Assembly (NCBI RefSeq): GCF_034427655.1
Contig: NZ_JAXOFX010000017.1
Location: forward strand, 50,363 to 114,362
Direction: 5' to 3'
Length of the DNA stretch: 64,000 nucleotides
Origin: Robertmurraya_A mangrovi
GTDB lineage: Bacteria; Bacillota; Bacilli; Bacillales; Cytobacillaceae
The position numbers and the translations under genes were made by a program. Positions 34,173-41,525 of the stretch are shown here, piece after piece. Below the pieces are notes generated by a model, which searched no databases, was not told the origin of the DNA, and worked only from the letters and a program-made list of their open reading frames with translations. Position 1 is the first letter of the stretch, and each line of letters starts with the position of its first letter.

Positions 34173-34838
34173 TTATTTATCCATAATGACTCTAAATTCT
34201 CCTCCTTTTATAAAAGATACAACGGTGATTTGAACTTCCACACGATACTTTTCCGCAAGTCCTTTCAATATTCCATAGTTAAAAGCATAGGGATAAAAAG
34301 GTGTATGACATATTACTTGAAACTCATTTCTTCCATCAAATATAACCTCATAAAATCCTGCTTTTTTACTCGTATGATTTAAATGATAAGCCGTATTTAG
34401 ATTAAATAGACCTTTTTCAAAAGAATCGATGTTTTCAGGGAAAATACAATTAATTGGAACATATCTACCAATATTCGTAAAAATATTCGGATCATAATTT
34501 TCCTCCAAATACGAGAAGATGGTTTGAAACTCCTCTAAAGAATACCATTCAAATGGATCCTTACGATTTAATTGATATTCATTAATAAGCTTATTTAAAG
34601 AGGAATCAAACTCTAGTGACCCTTGTATAATGTTACTAATTAGGCTTCCATTCACTTTAAGGTCTAGTAATTCCATCTTGTAAAATTCGTCAGTTAGTCC
34701 GTATTTTTTTTGATAGAGATTGAGTAAATGATCTAGCTTTTGACTAGTTAACACAGTGAAAGGAGAAGTTTGTCCTTTCAACTCAGCAATATTCAACATA
34801 TCTCTCCTAGTTTCCTCAATCATAGTCCTTAACAACAT
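34173..34838 (-). CDS. Spo0E-domain fusion protein with C-terminal putative sensor domain
   Basis: Protein of 221 residues. Residues about 6-46 (IEETRRDML, then SQKLDHLLNLYQKKYG) match the Spo0E family of aspartyl-phosphate phosphatases, with the SQxLD signature that contacts Spo0A-P. Family members are usually 50-90 residues, so the ~170-residue C-terminal part is an added domain. Its end (FNYGILKGLAEKY, then FIKGGEFRVIM) loosely recalls V4R/heme-NO-binding-like sensor folds, but that is a guess. It is divergent from a sporulation-type kinase. The start could be ATG 34838 or ATG 34823. It may dephosphorylate Spo0A-P or a similar target under control of a ligand. Confidence 0.7.
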   Translation of the reverse strand: MLLRTMIEETRRDMLNIAELKGQTSPFTVLTSQKLDHLLNLYQKKYGLTDEFYKMELLDLKVNGSLISNIIQGSLEFDSSLNKLINEYQLNRKDPFEWYSLEEFQTIFSYLEENYDPNIFTNIGRYVPINCIFPENIDSFEKGLFNLNTAYHLNHTSKKAGFYEVIFDGRNEFQVICHTPFYPYAFNYGILKGLAEKYRVEVQITVVSFIKGGEFRVIMDK

Positions 34839-34903
34839 TTTCCAATCATCCTATTCTATTTACTTAGATAAATAGTACCTAATTTCTAAGAAAATGTAAT
34901 AGA

Positions 34904-34912
34904 TACGACAAA
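34904..34912 (-). promoter_or_regulatory. Possible Spo0A box
   Basis: TTTGTCGTA on the minus strand, eight of nine matches to the 0A box TTTGTCRAA, in the region between the Spo0E-domain gene and the kinase. Such short sites occur by chance. Confidence 0.3.
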
Positions 34913-35042
34913 AGTAGTCAAAATATTACTTAATTTTCTAATATGCAAAATTTAGAGGAAAATTTCAAATGTTCAAAATGAAAATTTTAAGATATAATAA
35001 ACAAAAAAGTAACCGAAAATTGAAAAAGGAAAGGGGAGTTAT

Positions 35043-36176
35043 ATGGGAAAAGAAGAAAACGTAATTCAAATACAAGAAACGGACAGTTATTCTATCTTAG
35101 AAGTGGAAAAGAAATACTCTAATTGGAATTTTACTACTAATATCAATGAAAATTATAAGGCTCTATTAGATAACTCCCTAGATGGTATATGCGTGGTTTA
35201 TGACTCTAAATTTGTCTATGTAAACCGTTCTTTTATTAAGATTTTTAGAGGATCAAACGAAAGTGATTTTATCAATCTGCCCATTAATAAACTGTTGCAT
35301 CCTAACTTTCATACCATTGCGTCTGAACGGATTAATAGAATACTGGAACTGGATGACATTCCTGAACGAATGGAACAGCAAATGTACACTGTGGACGGTC
35401 AATTAATAGATGTAGAAGTGATTGGTTTTTCAACCATTTTTCAAGGGGAAAAAGCGGTTCAAGTCATTATTAGAGACATTACTGAACAGAAAAGAAATCA
35501 TCACAAACTGATACAATCAGAAAAGTTGAATACGGTAGGACATCTTGCTGCTAGCATTGCTCATGAAATTAGAAACCCATTAACATCTTTAAAAGGATTT
35601 TTGCAACTGGCTGATTCAGAAGAACAGATTGTAAAAAGGTATATACCTATCATGAGAAGTGAAATTGAAAGAATTGAATTGATTGCTAGTGAGTTACTCA
35701 CGTTAGCCAATCCGGTTCCCTTGGAATTTAATAAGGCAAATATAATAACGATTATTGAAGAGGTTATTTTATTAGTAGAAATAGAAGCGGGCAACAAAGA
35801 GGTCACCATACATAAAAACTTTGATCACAAACAAATATTCATAAAATTGGTTGAATCACAGTTGAAACAAGTTCTACTAAACCTAATAAAAAACGCCATG
35901 GAGAGTATTAATGGAAAAGGGGATATCACTTTAGAAGTAAAATGTACGGAAACTAAAGTATATTTGCATGTTCATGATAATGGAACAGGCATGTCAAAAT
36001 CTGTAATAAACGAAATTTTTGAGCCTTTCTTTACCACAAAACCAAATGGTACTGGTCTCGGATTAATGATCACTAAAAAGATTGTTGAAAATCATGAAGG
36101 AGTGATTTCCGTAAAAAGTATAGAAGGTGAAGGAACAACCTTTACAATTGAATTACCACTAATTTTAAAATTATAA
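35043..36176 (+). CDS. Soluble PAS-domain sensor histidine kinase, sporulation-kinase type
   Basis: Orphan histidine kinase of 377 residues without membrane segments. One PAS domain lies at about 40-150 (NSLDGICVVYDSKFVYVNRSF to VIIRDITEQKR). The HisKA box HEIRNPLTSLKGFLQLADSE is the wording found in the Kin kinases of Bacillus that feed the Spo0A phosphorelay. The HATPase motifs are LIKNAMESI (N), DNGTGM (G1), FEPFFTTKPNGTGLGL (F, G2). No response regulator is adjacent, as for KinA-E. It is divergent from the Spo0E-domain protein, so the two may oppose each other on the same relay. RBS AAAGGGGAG. Confidence 0.88.
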   Translation: MGKEENVIQIQETDSYSILEVEKKYSNWNFTTNINENYKALLDNSLDGICVVYDSKFVYVNRSFIKIFRGSNESDFINLPINKLLHPNFHTIASERINRILELDDIPERMEQQMYTVDGQLIDVEVIGFSTIFQGEKAVQVIIRDITEQKRNHHKLIQSEKLNTVGHLAASIAHEIRNPLTSLKGFLQLADSEEQIVKRYIPIMRSEIERIELIASELLTLANPVPLEFNKANIITIIEEVILLVEIEAGNKEVTIHKNFDHKQIFIKLVESQLKQVLLNLIKNAMESINGKGDITLEVKCTETKVYLHVHDNGTGMSKSVINEIFEPFFTTKPNGTGLGLMITKKIVENHEGVISVKSIEGEGTTFTIELPLILKL

Positions 36177-36177
36177 A

Positions 36178-36208
36178 AACTATCGAGCTGTAGTATCGGT
36201 AGTTTTTT
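36178..36208 (+). terminator. Intrinsic terminator after kinase
   Basis: AACTATCGA/TCGGTAGTT stem with one G-T pair and six T residues. Confidence 0.85.
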
Positions 36209-36255
36209 CTATGGCTATATTCTAATAGATAATTGTTTTTTCTTATATTTTGCCC

Positions 36256-36383
36256 GTTCCTTTCCGCTCCAGGCACTTGCTTTCCGCAGGGAGGAAGTCG
36301 AGCCTCCTCGCCGTTCCGTCTGCGGGGTCTCGACCTTTCCTCTATTTCCTTGCTGGAGTCAAGTGCCTTCCGCTACAATCCAC
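36256..36383 (-). repeat. Structured intergenic repeat, copy D
   Basis: Same orientation as copy B, with slightly decayed ends (GTTCCTT, AATCCAC). The arms pair: AGGCACTTG (36271) with CAAGTGCCT (36360), which is a compensated change from copy B, and GTCGAG (36297) with CTCGAC (36329). Confidence 0.85.
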
Positions 36384-36727
36384 TCAGAGAGTCAAATATG
36401 TTGAATCAATAATATTTAAAAAAAGGACTTTTCTTTTTTCTCCTCTATTAGTAAAAATATCTAATTATAGTTCCGTAGACTATTGAACTTTTTCTACACA
36501 ATCAACTCGTGACCATTTATTCATACTTTTTTTGAATAATTAAGAGAAAAGATAGTAATTTTTGTCATAAAAAGGTAGTTTTCTGTCGTTAAAATCAGGT
36601 GCTATTGCCTACAGAATATTCTGTTTATTTGGAATTATAATAATAGTTGTAATCATCTTACTAATCTTATCGGAAGACTATCTAAAACTATTATTCTATT
36701 TTTCAGAAACGAAAGGGGTATTATTTA
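36384..36727. other. Long AT-rich leader before vpr-like gene
   Basis: About 344 bases without a gene. I see a TTTGTCATA word at 36562 (one mismatch to a 0A box) and AT-rich sequence that may hold the promoter. The ribosome binding site GAAAGGGG lies at about 36711. No riboswitch-like or terminator structure was recognised. Confidence 0.4.
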
Positions 36728-39127
36728 ATGAAAAGAAGAAAAAAGAACATTCGTACTCTAGCATCAGCTATTGTTCTTACGGTTTCACTATCTAGTTTTG
36801 GTATGGGGGCTTCAGCCAATACATATACCCAAACCACATTACCTACTGTGGAATTATTGGGGAATTTTGATGTAACTTCTTCTAAACCGGTTACGGTGAT
36901 CATTCAGTTAACAGAAGAATCTATTATTGAAGCAAAGAAGAAAGGTAAAGGGCAAACAAAACAGAGATTAGCTACTGAGAGAGGCAAAGTAGTTAAAGCA
37001 TTACAAAATAAAATTGGTAAAGTAAAAGTAAACAGAGAGTATGACTATGTGTTCTCTGGTTTCTCTTTAGAAGTTCCAGCTAATGAAATCCCTAATTTAC
37101 TTGCAACTCCTGGAGTTAAAGCCGTATATCCAAACGTAGAATACCAAGTAACTTCAGATACACAGTCAATTGATTCTGAATTATTTAGTCCAACAATGTT
37201 AGCTAGTGCACCACATATCGGCTCAAATAAAGCTTGGGATGCTGGTTATACTGGGGAAGGTGTAACGGTTGCTGTTATTGACACAGGGACGGACTATACA
37301 CATCCGGATTTAGAAGGTAGCTTTGGAGCATACAAAGGGTACGATTTTGTGGATAACGATAATGACCCACAAGAAACTCCAGCTGGTGATCCTAGAGGTG
37401 CTGCGACAGACCACGGAACACACGTTGCTGGAACAGTAGCTGCAGATGGCCAGATTAAAGGTGTTGCTCCAGATGCAACATTACTTGCTTATCGTGTATT
37501 AGGACCTGGCGGTAGAGGAACAACTGAAAATGTTATTGCTGGTATTGAAAAAGCAGTTGAAGATGGCGCAAATGTTATGAATCTATCACTAGGAAATTCG
37601 TTAAATAACCCAGACTTTGCTACTAGTATTGCATTAGATTGGGCAATGGCAGAAGGAGTAGTAGCCGTTACTTCAAACGGAAACAGCGGTCCAAACAACT
37701 GGACGGTAGGTTCTCCTGGAACTTCTCGTCAAGCAATCTCAGTTGGAGCAACTCAATTACCTTACAACATTTACAGTGCTTCACTATTTACGTCTGAAGG
37801 AGTTAGCTACCCAAGTGCAGCCGTAATGGGCTTCCCTAACGATCAATCAGTAGTTTATTTAAGTGGTAAAGAACTTGAATTTGTAAATGTTGGGTTAGGA
37901 CGAGCTCAGGATGTAGCTGGAAAAGACCTAACAGGGAAAATTGCATTGATTTCTCGTGGTGAGATTCCTTTCGTTGAAAAAGCAGATAATGCAAAAGCAC
38001 AAGGTGCAGTAGGGGCAATCATTTATAATCATCTTGAAGGTGAAATTCCTGATGTTGCAGGAATGGCTGTACCAACAGTTCGCTTAACTAAAGCAGATGG
38101 TGAAAAATTACTAGCTGAGTTGGCTGCTGGTAAAAATACAGTGAAATTTACAACAGCTTTAAGTAAATCAGTTGGTGAAACAGTTGCGAGCTTTTCTTCA
38201 CGTGGACCTGTTGAATCTACTTGGATGATCAAACCGGATGTATCAGCTCCTGGTGTAAACATCAATAGTACGATCCCTGGTGGTTACGGTGCAAAGCAAG
38301 GTACAAGTATGGCTTCACCACACGTAGCAGGTGCAGCAGCATTACTTTTACAAGCAAAACCAAATTATACAGTGGATCAAGTAAAAGCAGCGTTAATGAA
38401 TACAGCAGCAGAGCTTGTTGATCCAAATGGACATGTATATCCGCACAACACACAAGGTGCAGGTAGTATCCGAGTAGTAGACGCAATCGGAACACAAACT
38501 CTAGTAACACCTGGAAGTCATTCATTTGGTGTTTATTCTAACCTTGAGTCTGTTGAAGAAAGACAACAATTTATTACGATTCAAAACTTATCGAATGAAA
38601 GAAAGAAATATACATTTGATGTAGCATTTAAAGGAAACCCAGCTGGTATTAAGGTAGTTACAAGTAAAAACCTTAACGTCCAATCTAAGAGCACACAAAA
38701 AGTTAACTTTAAAGTAGAAGTTGACGCATCTAAACTTACTCCTGGTTACTATGAAGGTACAATTAAAGTAAGTGATGGGAAACAAACGATTGATGTTCCA
38801 ACGATTCTTTTTGTTCAAAATCCATATCATTTAACTACTTTCTCATACGGTCAGAATGCTAATGGTGGTTATGATATGAATGTAGAGCTTCCTGGTGGAG
38901 CAGACCGTGTAACATTTACTCTTTCAAAATATACAAATGGTGCAATTGGGGATTTACTTGGAACAGTTGCTCAATCTACTGATAACAAAGTAGGATTAAA
39001 CACTTATACATGGGATGGTAAACTAAATGGTAGCAAAGTTCCTGCTGGTACTTATGTTATGGGTGTTATCGTTCTAAAAGATGGTCAAACTCAACAAAAG
39101 AACTACTTAGTTCCTGTACAACCTTAA
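36728..39127 (+). CDS. vpr: Secreted subtilisin-like serine protease (Vpr-like)
   Basis: Extracellular S8 protease preproprotein of 799 residues. A signal peptide (KRRKKNIRT, then a hydrophobic core ending GMGASAN) is followed by an inhibitor I9 propeptide (about 50-135). The peptidase domain has Asp185 (AVIDTGTDY), His229 (DHGTHVAG) and Ser527 (GTSMASPHVAG). A PA domain is inserted at about 360-470, giving the Vpr layout. The C-terminal ~200 residues are beta-rich and end in a FlgD-like segment (YTWDGKLNGSKVPAGTY). The order of domains and length agree with B. subtilis Vpr, with an extra C-terminal segment. Confidence 0.92.
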   Translation: MKRRKKNIRTLASAIVLTVSLSSFGMGASANTYTQTTLPTVELLGNFDVTSSKPVTVIIQLTEESIIEAKKKGKGQTKQRLATERGKVVKALQNKIGKVKVNREYDYVFSGFSLEVPANEIPNLLATPGVKAVYPNVEYQVTSDTQSIDSELFSPTMLASAPHIGSNKAWDAGYTGEGVTVAVIDTGTDYTHPDLEGSFGAYKGYDFVDNDNDPQETPAGDPRGAATDHGTHVAGTVAADGQIKGVAPDATLLAYRVLGPGGRGTTENVIAGIEKAVEDGANVMNLSLGNSLNNPDFATSIALDWAMAEGVVAVTSNGNSGPNNWTVGSPGTSRQAISVGATQLPYNIYSASLFTSEGVSYPSAAVMGFPNDQSVVYLSGKELEFVNVGLGRAQDVAGKDLTGKIALISRGEIPFVEKADNAKAQGAVGAIIYNHLEGEIPDVAGMAVPTVRLTKADGEKLLAELAAGKNTVKFTTALSKSVGETVASFSSRGPVESTWMIKPDVSAPGVNINSTIPGGYGAKQGTSMASPHVAGAAALLLQAKPNYTVDQVKAALMNTAAELVDPNGHVYPHNTQGAGSIRVVDAIGTQTLVTPGSHSFGVYSNLESVEERQQFITIQNLSNERKKYTFDVAFKGNPAGIKVVTSKNLNVQSKSTQKVNFKVEVDASKLTPGYYEGTIKVSDGKQTIDVPTILFVQNPYHLTTFSYGQNANGGYDMNVELPGGADRVTFTLSKYTNGAIGDLLGTVAQSTDNKVGLNTYTWDGKLNGSKVPAGTYVMGVIVLKDGQTQQKNYLVPVQP

Positions 39128-39137
39128 TATTTTTAAT

Positions 39138-39172
39138 AAACCTACATTCTTATAATTAGGATGTAGGTTTTT
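39138..39172 (+). terminator. Intrinsic terminator after vpr-like gene
   Basis: AAACCTACAT-t-CT/AG-g-ATGTAGGTTT stem followed by T residues. Confidence 0.92.
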
Positions 39173-39324
39173 TATTCGGAAAAAAATGTCTGGTTTATGA
39201 TATGATTTAAAAAGTTGACAAATCTTGTTATAAATTTTTCTGGAATGCCTAATGATAAGTCAGTAGGTATTCATTTTTTAACAAGCTCTTTTCGACATAC
39301 ATAGAGCAAGAGGAGGAGATATAA

Positions 39325-39600
39325 ATGGAAAAGATAGAAGTAGGAGAAGTGTTTACGATTAGTGATGAGAATAATGAAGAACAAGAGGTAGAAGTAGTAG
39401 GAACCATGACAATTGAGGGTACGGATTATGTAGCCGTTAGCTTTGTTGAAGACCTTCAAGAAGAAACAGATGAAGATATCGATATTTTCTTTTTAAAAGT
39501 AGATGAAGACGGCGATTTCTCTGCAATTGAAAGTGATGAGGAATTTGATAAAGTATCATCAGCTTTTGATGAAATGATGGACGAAGAGGATGAAGAGTAG
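39325..39600 (+). CDS. DUF1292 family protein (YrzB-like)
   Basis: Very acidic cytosolic protein of 91 residues. The N-terminal half (GEVFTISDENNEEQEVEVVG, then DYVAVSF) has the DUF1292 pattern seen in YrzB of Bacillus, and the C terminus is Asp/Glu-rich. The function of the family is not known. AGAGGAGGAG precedes the ATG and a terminator follows 2 bases after the stop. It is not beside its usual partners (yrrK/yrzB region), so it may be a paralog. Confidence 0.8.
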   Translation: MEKIEVGEVFTISDENNEEQEVEVVGTMTIEGTDYVAVSFVEDLQEETDEDIDIFFLKVDEDGDFSAIESDEEFDKVSSAFDEMMDEEDEE

Positions 39601-39601
39601 A

Positions 39602-39625
39602 AGAGAGGGCTCCCCCTCTCTTTTT
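39602..39625. terminator. Intrinsic terminator
   Basis: AGAGAGGG/CCCTCTCT stem with a 4-base loop and TTTTT, between convergent genes. Confidence 0.9.
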
Positions 39626-39630
39626 GTTTT

Positions 39631-39924
39631 CTATTGCTTATCAGCTAAATTTAAAGCGGTATCTGTAATTTGTAAATCTAATTTTAATTGCTCTCCTAAG
39701 TCATTCGGATGATACATTCCTCTAGAAATCATGTAGTTTGAAATTTGTTCATGTGTTTCTACTGCGTTTCTTAACTCTTCTCTTAAGGTTGCTCGGAGTT
39801 CAGGTGTGGCAGTCTCTGTTAAAGCAAATGCTAGATTTCTAATACCCGCTTTTGTTGATATCAAGAAGTCTGTCGCATTCACTTGGTCGGTCATTCCACC
39901 CATCCGATTCCCATTAGGTGACAT
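39631..39924 (-). CDS. CotF-type spore coat protein
   Basis: Small protein of at most 97 residues with the Coat F domain: NATDFLISTKAGIRNLAFALTETATPELRATLR and HEQISNYMISRGMYHP carry its pattern of helices. Family members bind the spore surface. The N terminus is odd. Codons 1-5 lie on the strand opposite to the alcohol-dehydrogenase remnant at 39908, and the start has only a weak GGA upstream. The family-like part begins at the methionine of MTDQVNATDF, about residue 11. The 5' end and promoter may therefore have been replaced during a rearrangement. Confidence 0.75.
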   Translation of the reverse strand: MSPNGNRMGGMTDQVNATDFLISTKAGIRNLAFALTETATPELRATLREELRNAVETHEQISNYMISRGMYHPNDLGEQLKLDLQITDTALNLADKQ

Positions 39925-40129
39925 ATTCCAACGTAATGTGGACTTGAAAACTGGTCAAGCTCCAGTTATTCCATACATGCCACATATTTATAACCTAATT
40001 AGTGAAGGAAAAGTCGATCCAGCTGAAATTATCACACATATTATCCCGTTAGACAAAGCAAAACATGGTTATGAGATTTTTGATACAAGAACAGATGATT
40101 GTATAAAAGTTGTTTTAAAACCACATTAA
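39908..40129 (+). pseudogene. 3' remnant of a zinc-type alcohol dehydrogenase gene
   Basis: The frame reads FPLGDIFQRNVDLKTGQAPV, then ISEGKVDPAEIITHIIPLDKAKHGYEIF and CIKVVLKPH at the stop. This is the C-terminal ~70 residues of zinc-dependent alcohol/formaldehyde dehydrogenases (threonine-dehydrogenase-like medium-chain enzymes). There is no start, no zinc site and no Rossmann motif upstream; the sequence instead runs into the CotF-like gene on the other strand. The original terminator remains at 40147. A deletion or insertion joined the two, so this part cannot make a working enzyme. Confidence 0.8.
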
Positions 40130-40146
40130 TAAGAATAGGTACGAGG

Positions 40147-40177
40147 CTCAGACTATCCATATAGCTCTGAGTTTTTT
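40147..40177 (+). terminator. Intrinsic terminator of the former dehydrogenase gene
   Basis: CTCAGA/TCTGAG stem with a 13-base loop and six T residues. Confidence 0.75.
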
Positions 40178-40251
40178 ATATGTATCATAATAAAAACCAC
40201 CGTTATTAACCTCATCAAACCTTAAAACCCAAATATTTGAAAAACATATAT

Positions 40252-40287
40252 GACATTTATCATGTATGTACACATGACACGTATGTC
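40252..40287 (+). promoter_or_regulatory. Candidate DesR operator upstream of des
   Basis: Nested dyads: GACAT (40252) with ATGTC (40283), and TCATGT (40260) with ACATGA (40272). In B. subtilis DesR-P binds an extended dyad upstream of the des promoter, so this is the likely cold-induced activation site. The remaining DNA to 40349 is the AT-rich promoter and leader. Confidence 0.6.
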
Positions 40288-40349
40288 TACACACAACCTT
40301 TTAAATCTTATATCATTAAGTTAATCAATTGATGAAGGGAACAATGTTA

Positions 40350-41405
40350 ATGACAAATACAAAGCAAAAACAAGCTAATTTACGTAAACAAGTTGCTCCT
40401 TACGAAAAATCCAACTTGAAAACAAGTATATTTCAGATGATTAATACAATTGGACCGTTTTTCTTACTTTGGGTACTTGCTTACCAAAGCCTATCCATTT
40501 CATATTGGCTAACTTTACCTATCTGTATTGTTGCAGCAGGCTTCCTAGTAAGGATTTTTATCATTTTTCATGATTGTACCCACTACTCTTTCTTTAAAAG
40601 TAGAAAGGCTAATAAAATCGTTGGTACTATAACAGGGATTATAACGATTTTTCCATTTAGTCAATGGCAGCATGAGCATACTGTTCACCATGCAACAAGC
40701 TCAAACTTAGACAAACGTGGGACAGGTGACATTTGGATGTTGACAATCGATGAGTATTTAGCAGCACCATGGCACATTAAATTCGCTTATAGATTTTACC
40801 GTAATCCAATCGTTATGTTTGGAATTGGACCTATCTTTGTCTTTTTAATTCAAAATCGTTTTAACCGAAAAAACGCAAGAATGAATGAACGTTTAAACAC
40901 ATATTTAACCAATGTTTCAATTGCTGCGATTATCACTGTACTTTGCATGACAATCGGCTGGCAATCATTCCTTTTAGTACAAGGGACGATTTTCCTTATC
41001 TCAGGTGCTGCAGGAATTTGGTTATTCTACGTACAGCATACTTTTGAAGACACTTATTTTGAGCATGATGAAAAATGGGAATATGTTTTAGCTGCAGTTG
41101 AAGGAAGTTCTTTTTACAAATTGCCAAAAGTTCTTCAATGGATGACAGGAAATATTGGCTATCACCATGTACATCATTTGGCTCCAAGAGTTCCAAACTA
41201 CAAGCTTGAAGAAGTTCACAACAACACTTCAGATTTAAAAAATGTACCAACTGTTACACTTTCTACAAGTATTAAATCTTTGAAATTCCATTTATGGGAT
41301 GAAAAAAATAAAAACTTCATCGGCTTTAAAGATTTAAAGAAATTTGTATCTGAGCAAAAACAAAGTAGTGCTTCTATGACGGCTCGTGTAAAGTCTGAGC
41401 ATTAA
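40350..41405 (+). CDS. des: Membrane acyl-lipid fatty acid desaturase Des
   Basis: Integral membrane desaturase of 351 residues that introduces cis double bonds into phospholipid acyl chains on cold shock. The three diiron histidine boxes are HDCTH, HEHTVHH and HHVHH. GTGDIWMLT, FYVQHTFEDTYFE and EGSSFYKLPK are almost the same as in B. subtilis Des. ATG 40350 gives the N terminus MTNTKQKQANL that matches Des, with AAGGGA 9 bases upstream; ATG 40344 is an alternative. It is followed by a strong terminator and then desK-desR. Confidence 0.95.
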   Translation: MTNTKQKQANLRKQVAPYEKSNLKTSIFQMINTIGPFFLLWVLAYQSLSISYWLTLPICIVAAGFLVRIFIIFHDCTHYSFFKSRKANKIVGTITGIITIFPFSQWQHEHTVHHATSSNLDKRGTGDIWMLTIDEYLAAPWHIKFAYRFYRNPIVMFGIGPIFVFLIQNRFNRKNARMNERLNTYLTNVSIAAIITVLCMTIGWQSFLLVQGTIFLISGAAGIWLFYVQHTFEDTYFEHDEKWEYVLAAVEGSSFYKLPKVLQWMTGNIGYHHVHHLAPRVPNYKLEEVHNNTSDLKNVPTVTLSTSIKSLKFHLWDEKNKNFIGFKDLKKFVSEQKQSSASMTARVKSEH

Positions 41406-41418
41406 TATATTAAATTAA

Positions 41419-41466
41419 AAAGGCTGCTTTCACATTTGTTCTAAAACAATGTTGAAAACAGCCTTT
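41419..41466 (+). terminator. Intrinsic terminator between des and desK
   Basis: Outer stem AAAGGCTG/CAGCCTTT with a further paired TTTCa-CATT/AATGtTGAAA arm. It should limit read-through so that desK-desR are made at a low basal level. Confidence 0.85.
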
Positions 41467-41525
41467 GTATTGAAGTTATGATAAAATAGCATGTAAAAAA
41501 CACGAAGAGATTGAGGTTTCTTACC

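Noticed and set aside
34954..34985. AGAGGAAAA resembling a sigma-H -35 element before the PAS kinase gene
   Set aside because: The only -10-like word (AATGAAAAT) lacks GAAT and is 14 bases away instead of 11-12, so a sigma-H promoter is not supported.
36250..36486. 78-codon open frame over repeat copy D
   Set aside because: It runs through the structured repeat in a frame not kept in the other copies and has no ribosome binding site.
39806..40129. 107-codon plus-strand frame read as a complete small gene
   Set aside because: Its first half is antisense to the CotF-like gene and only the part from 39908 has homology, so it was called a dehydrogenase remnant.
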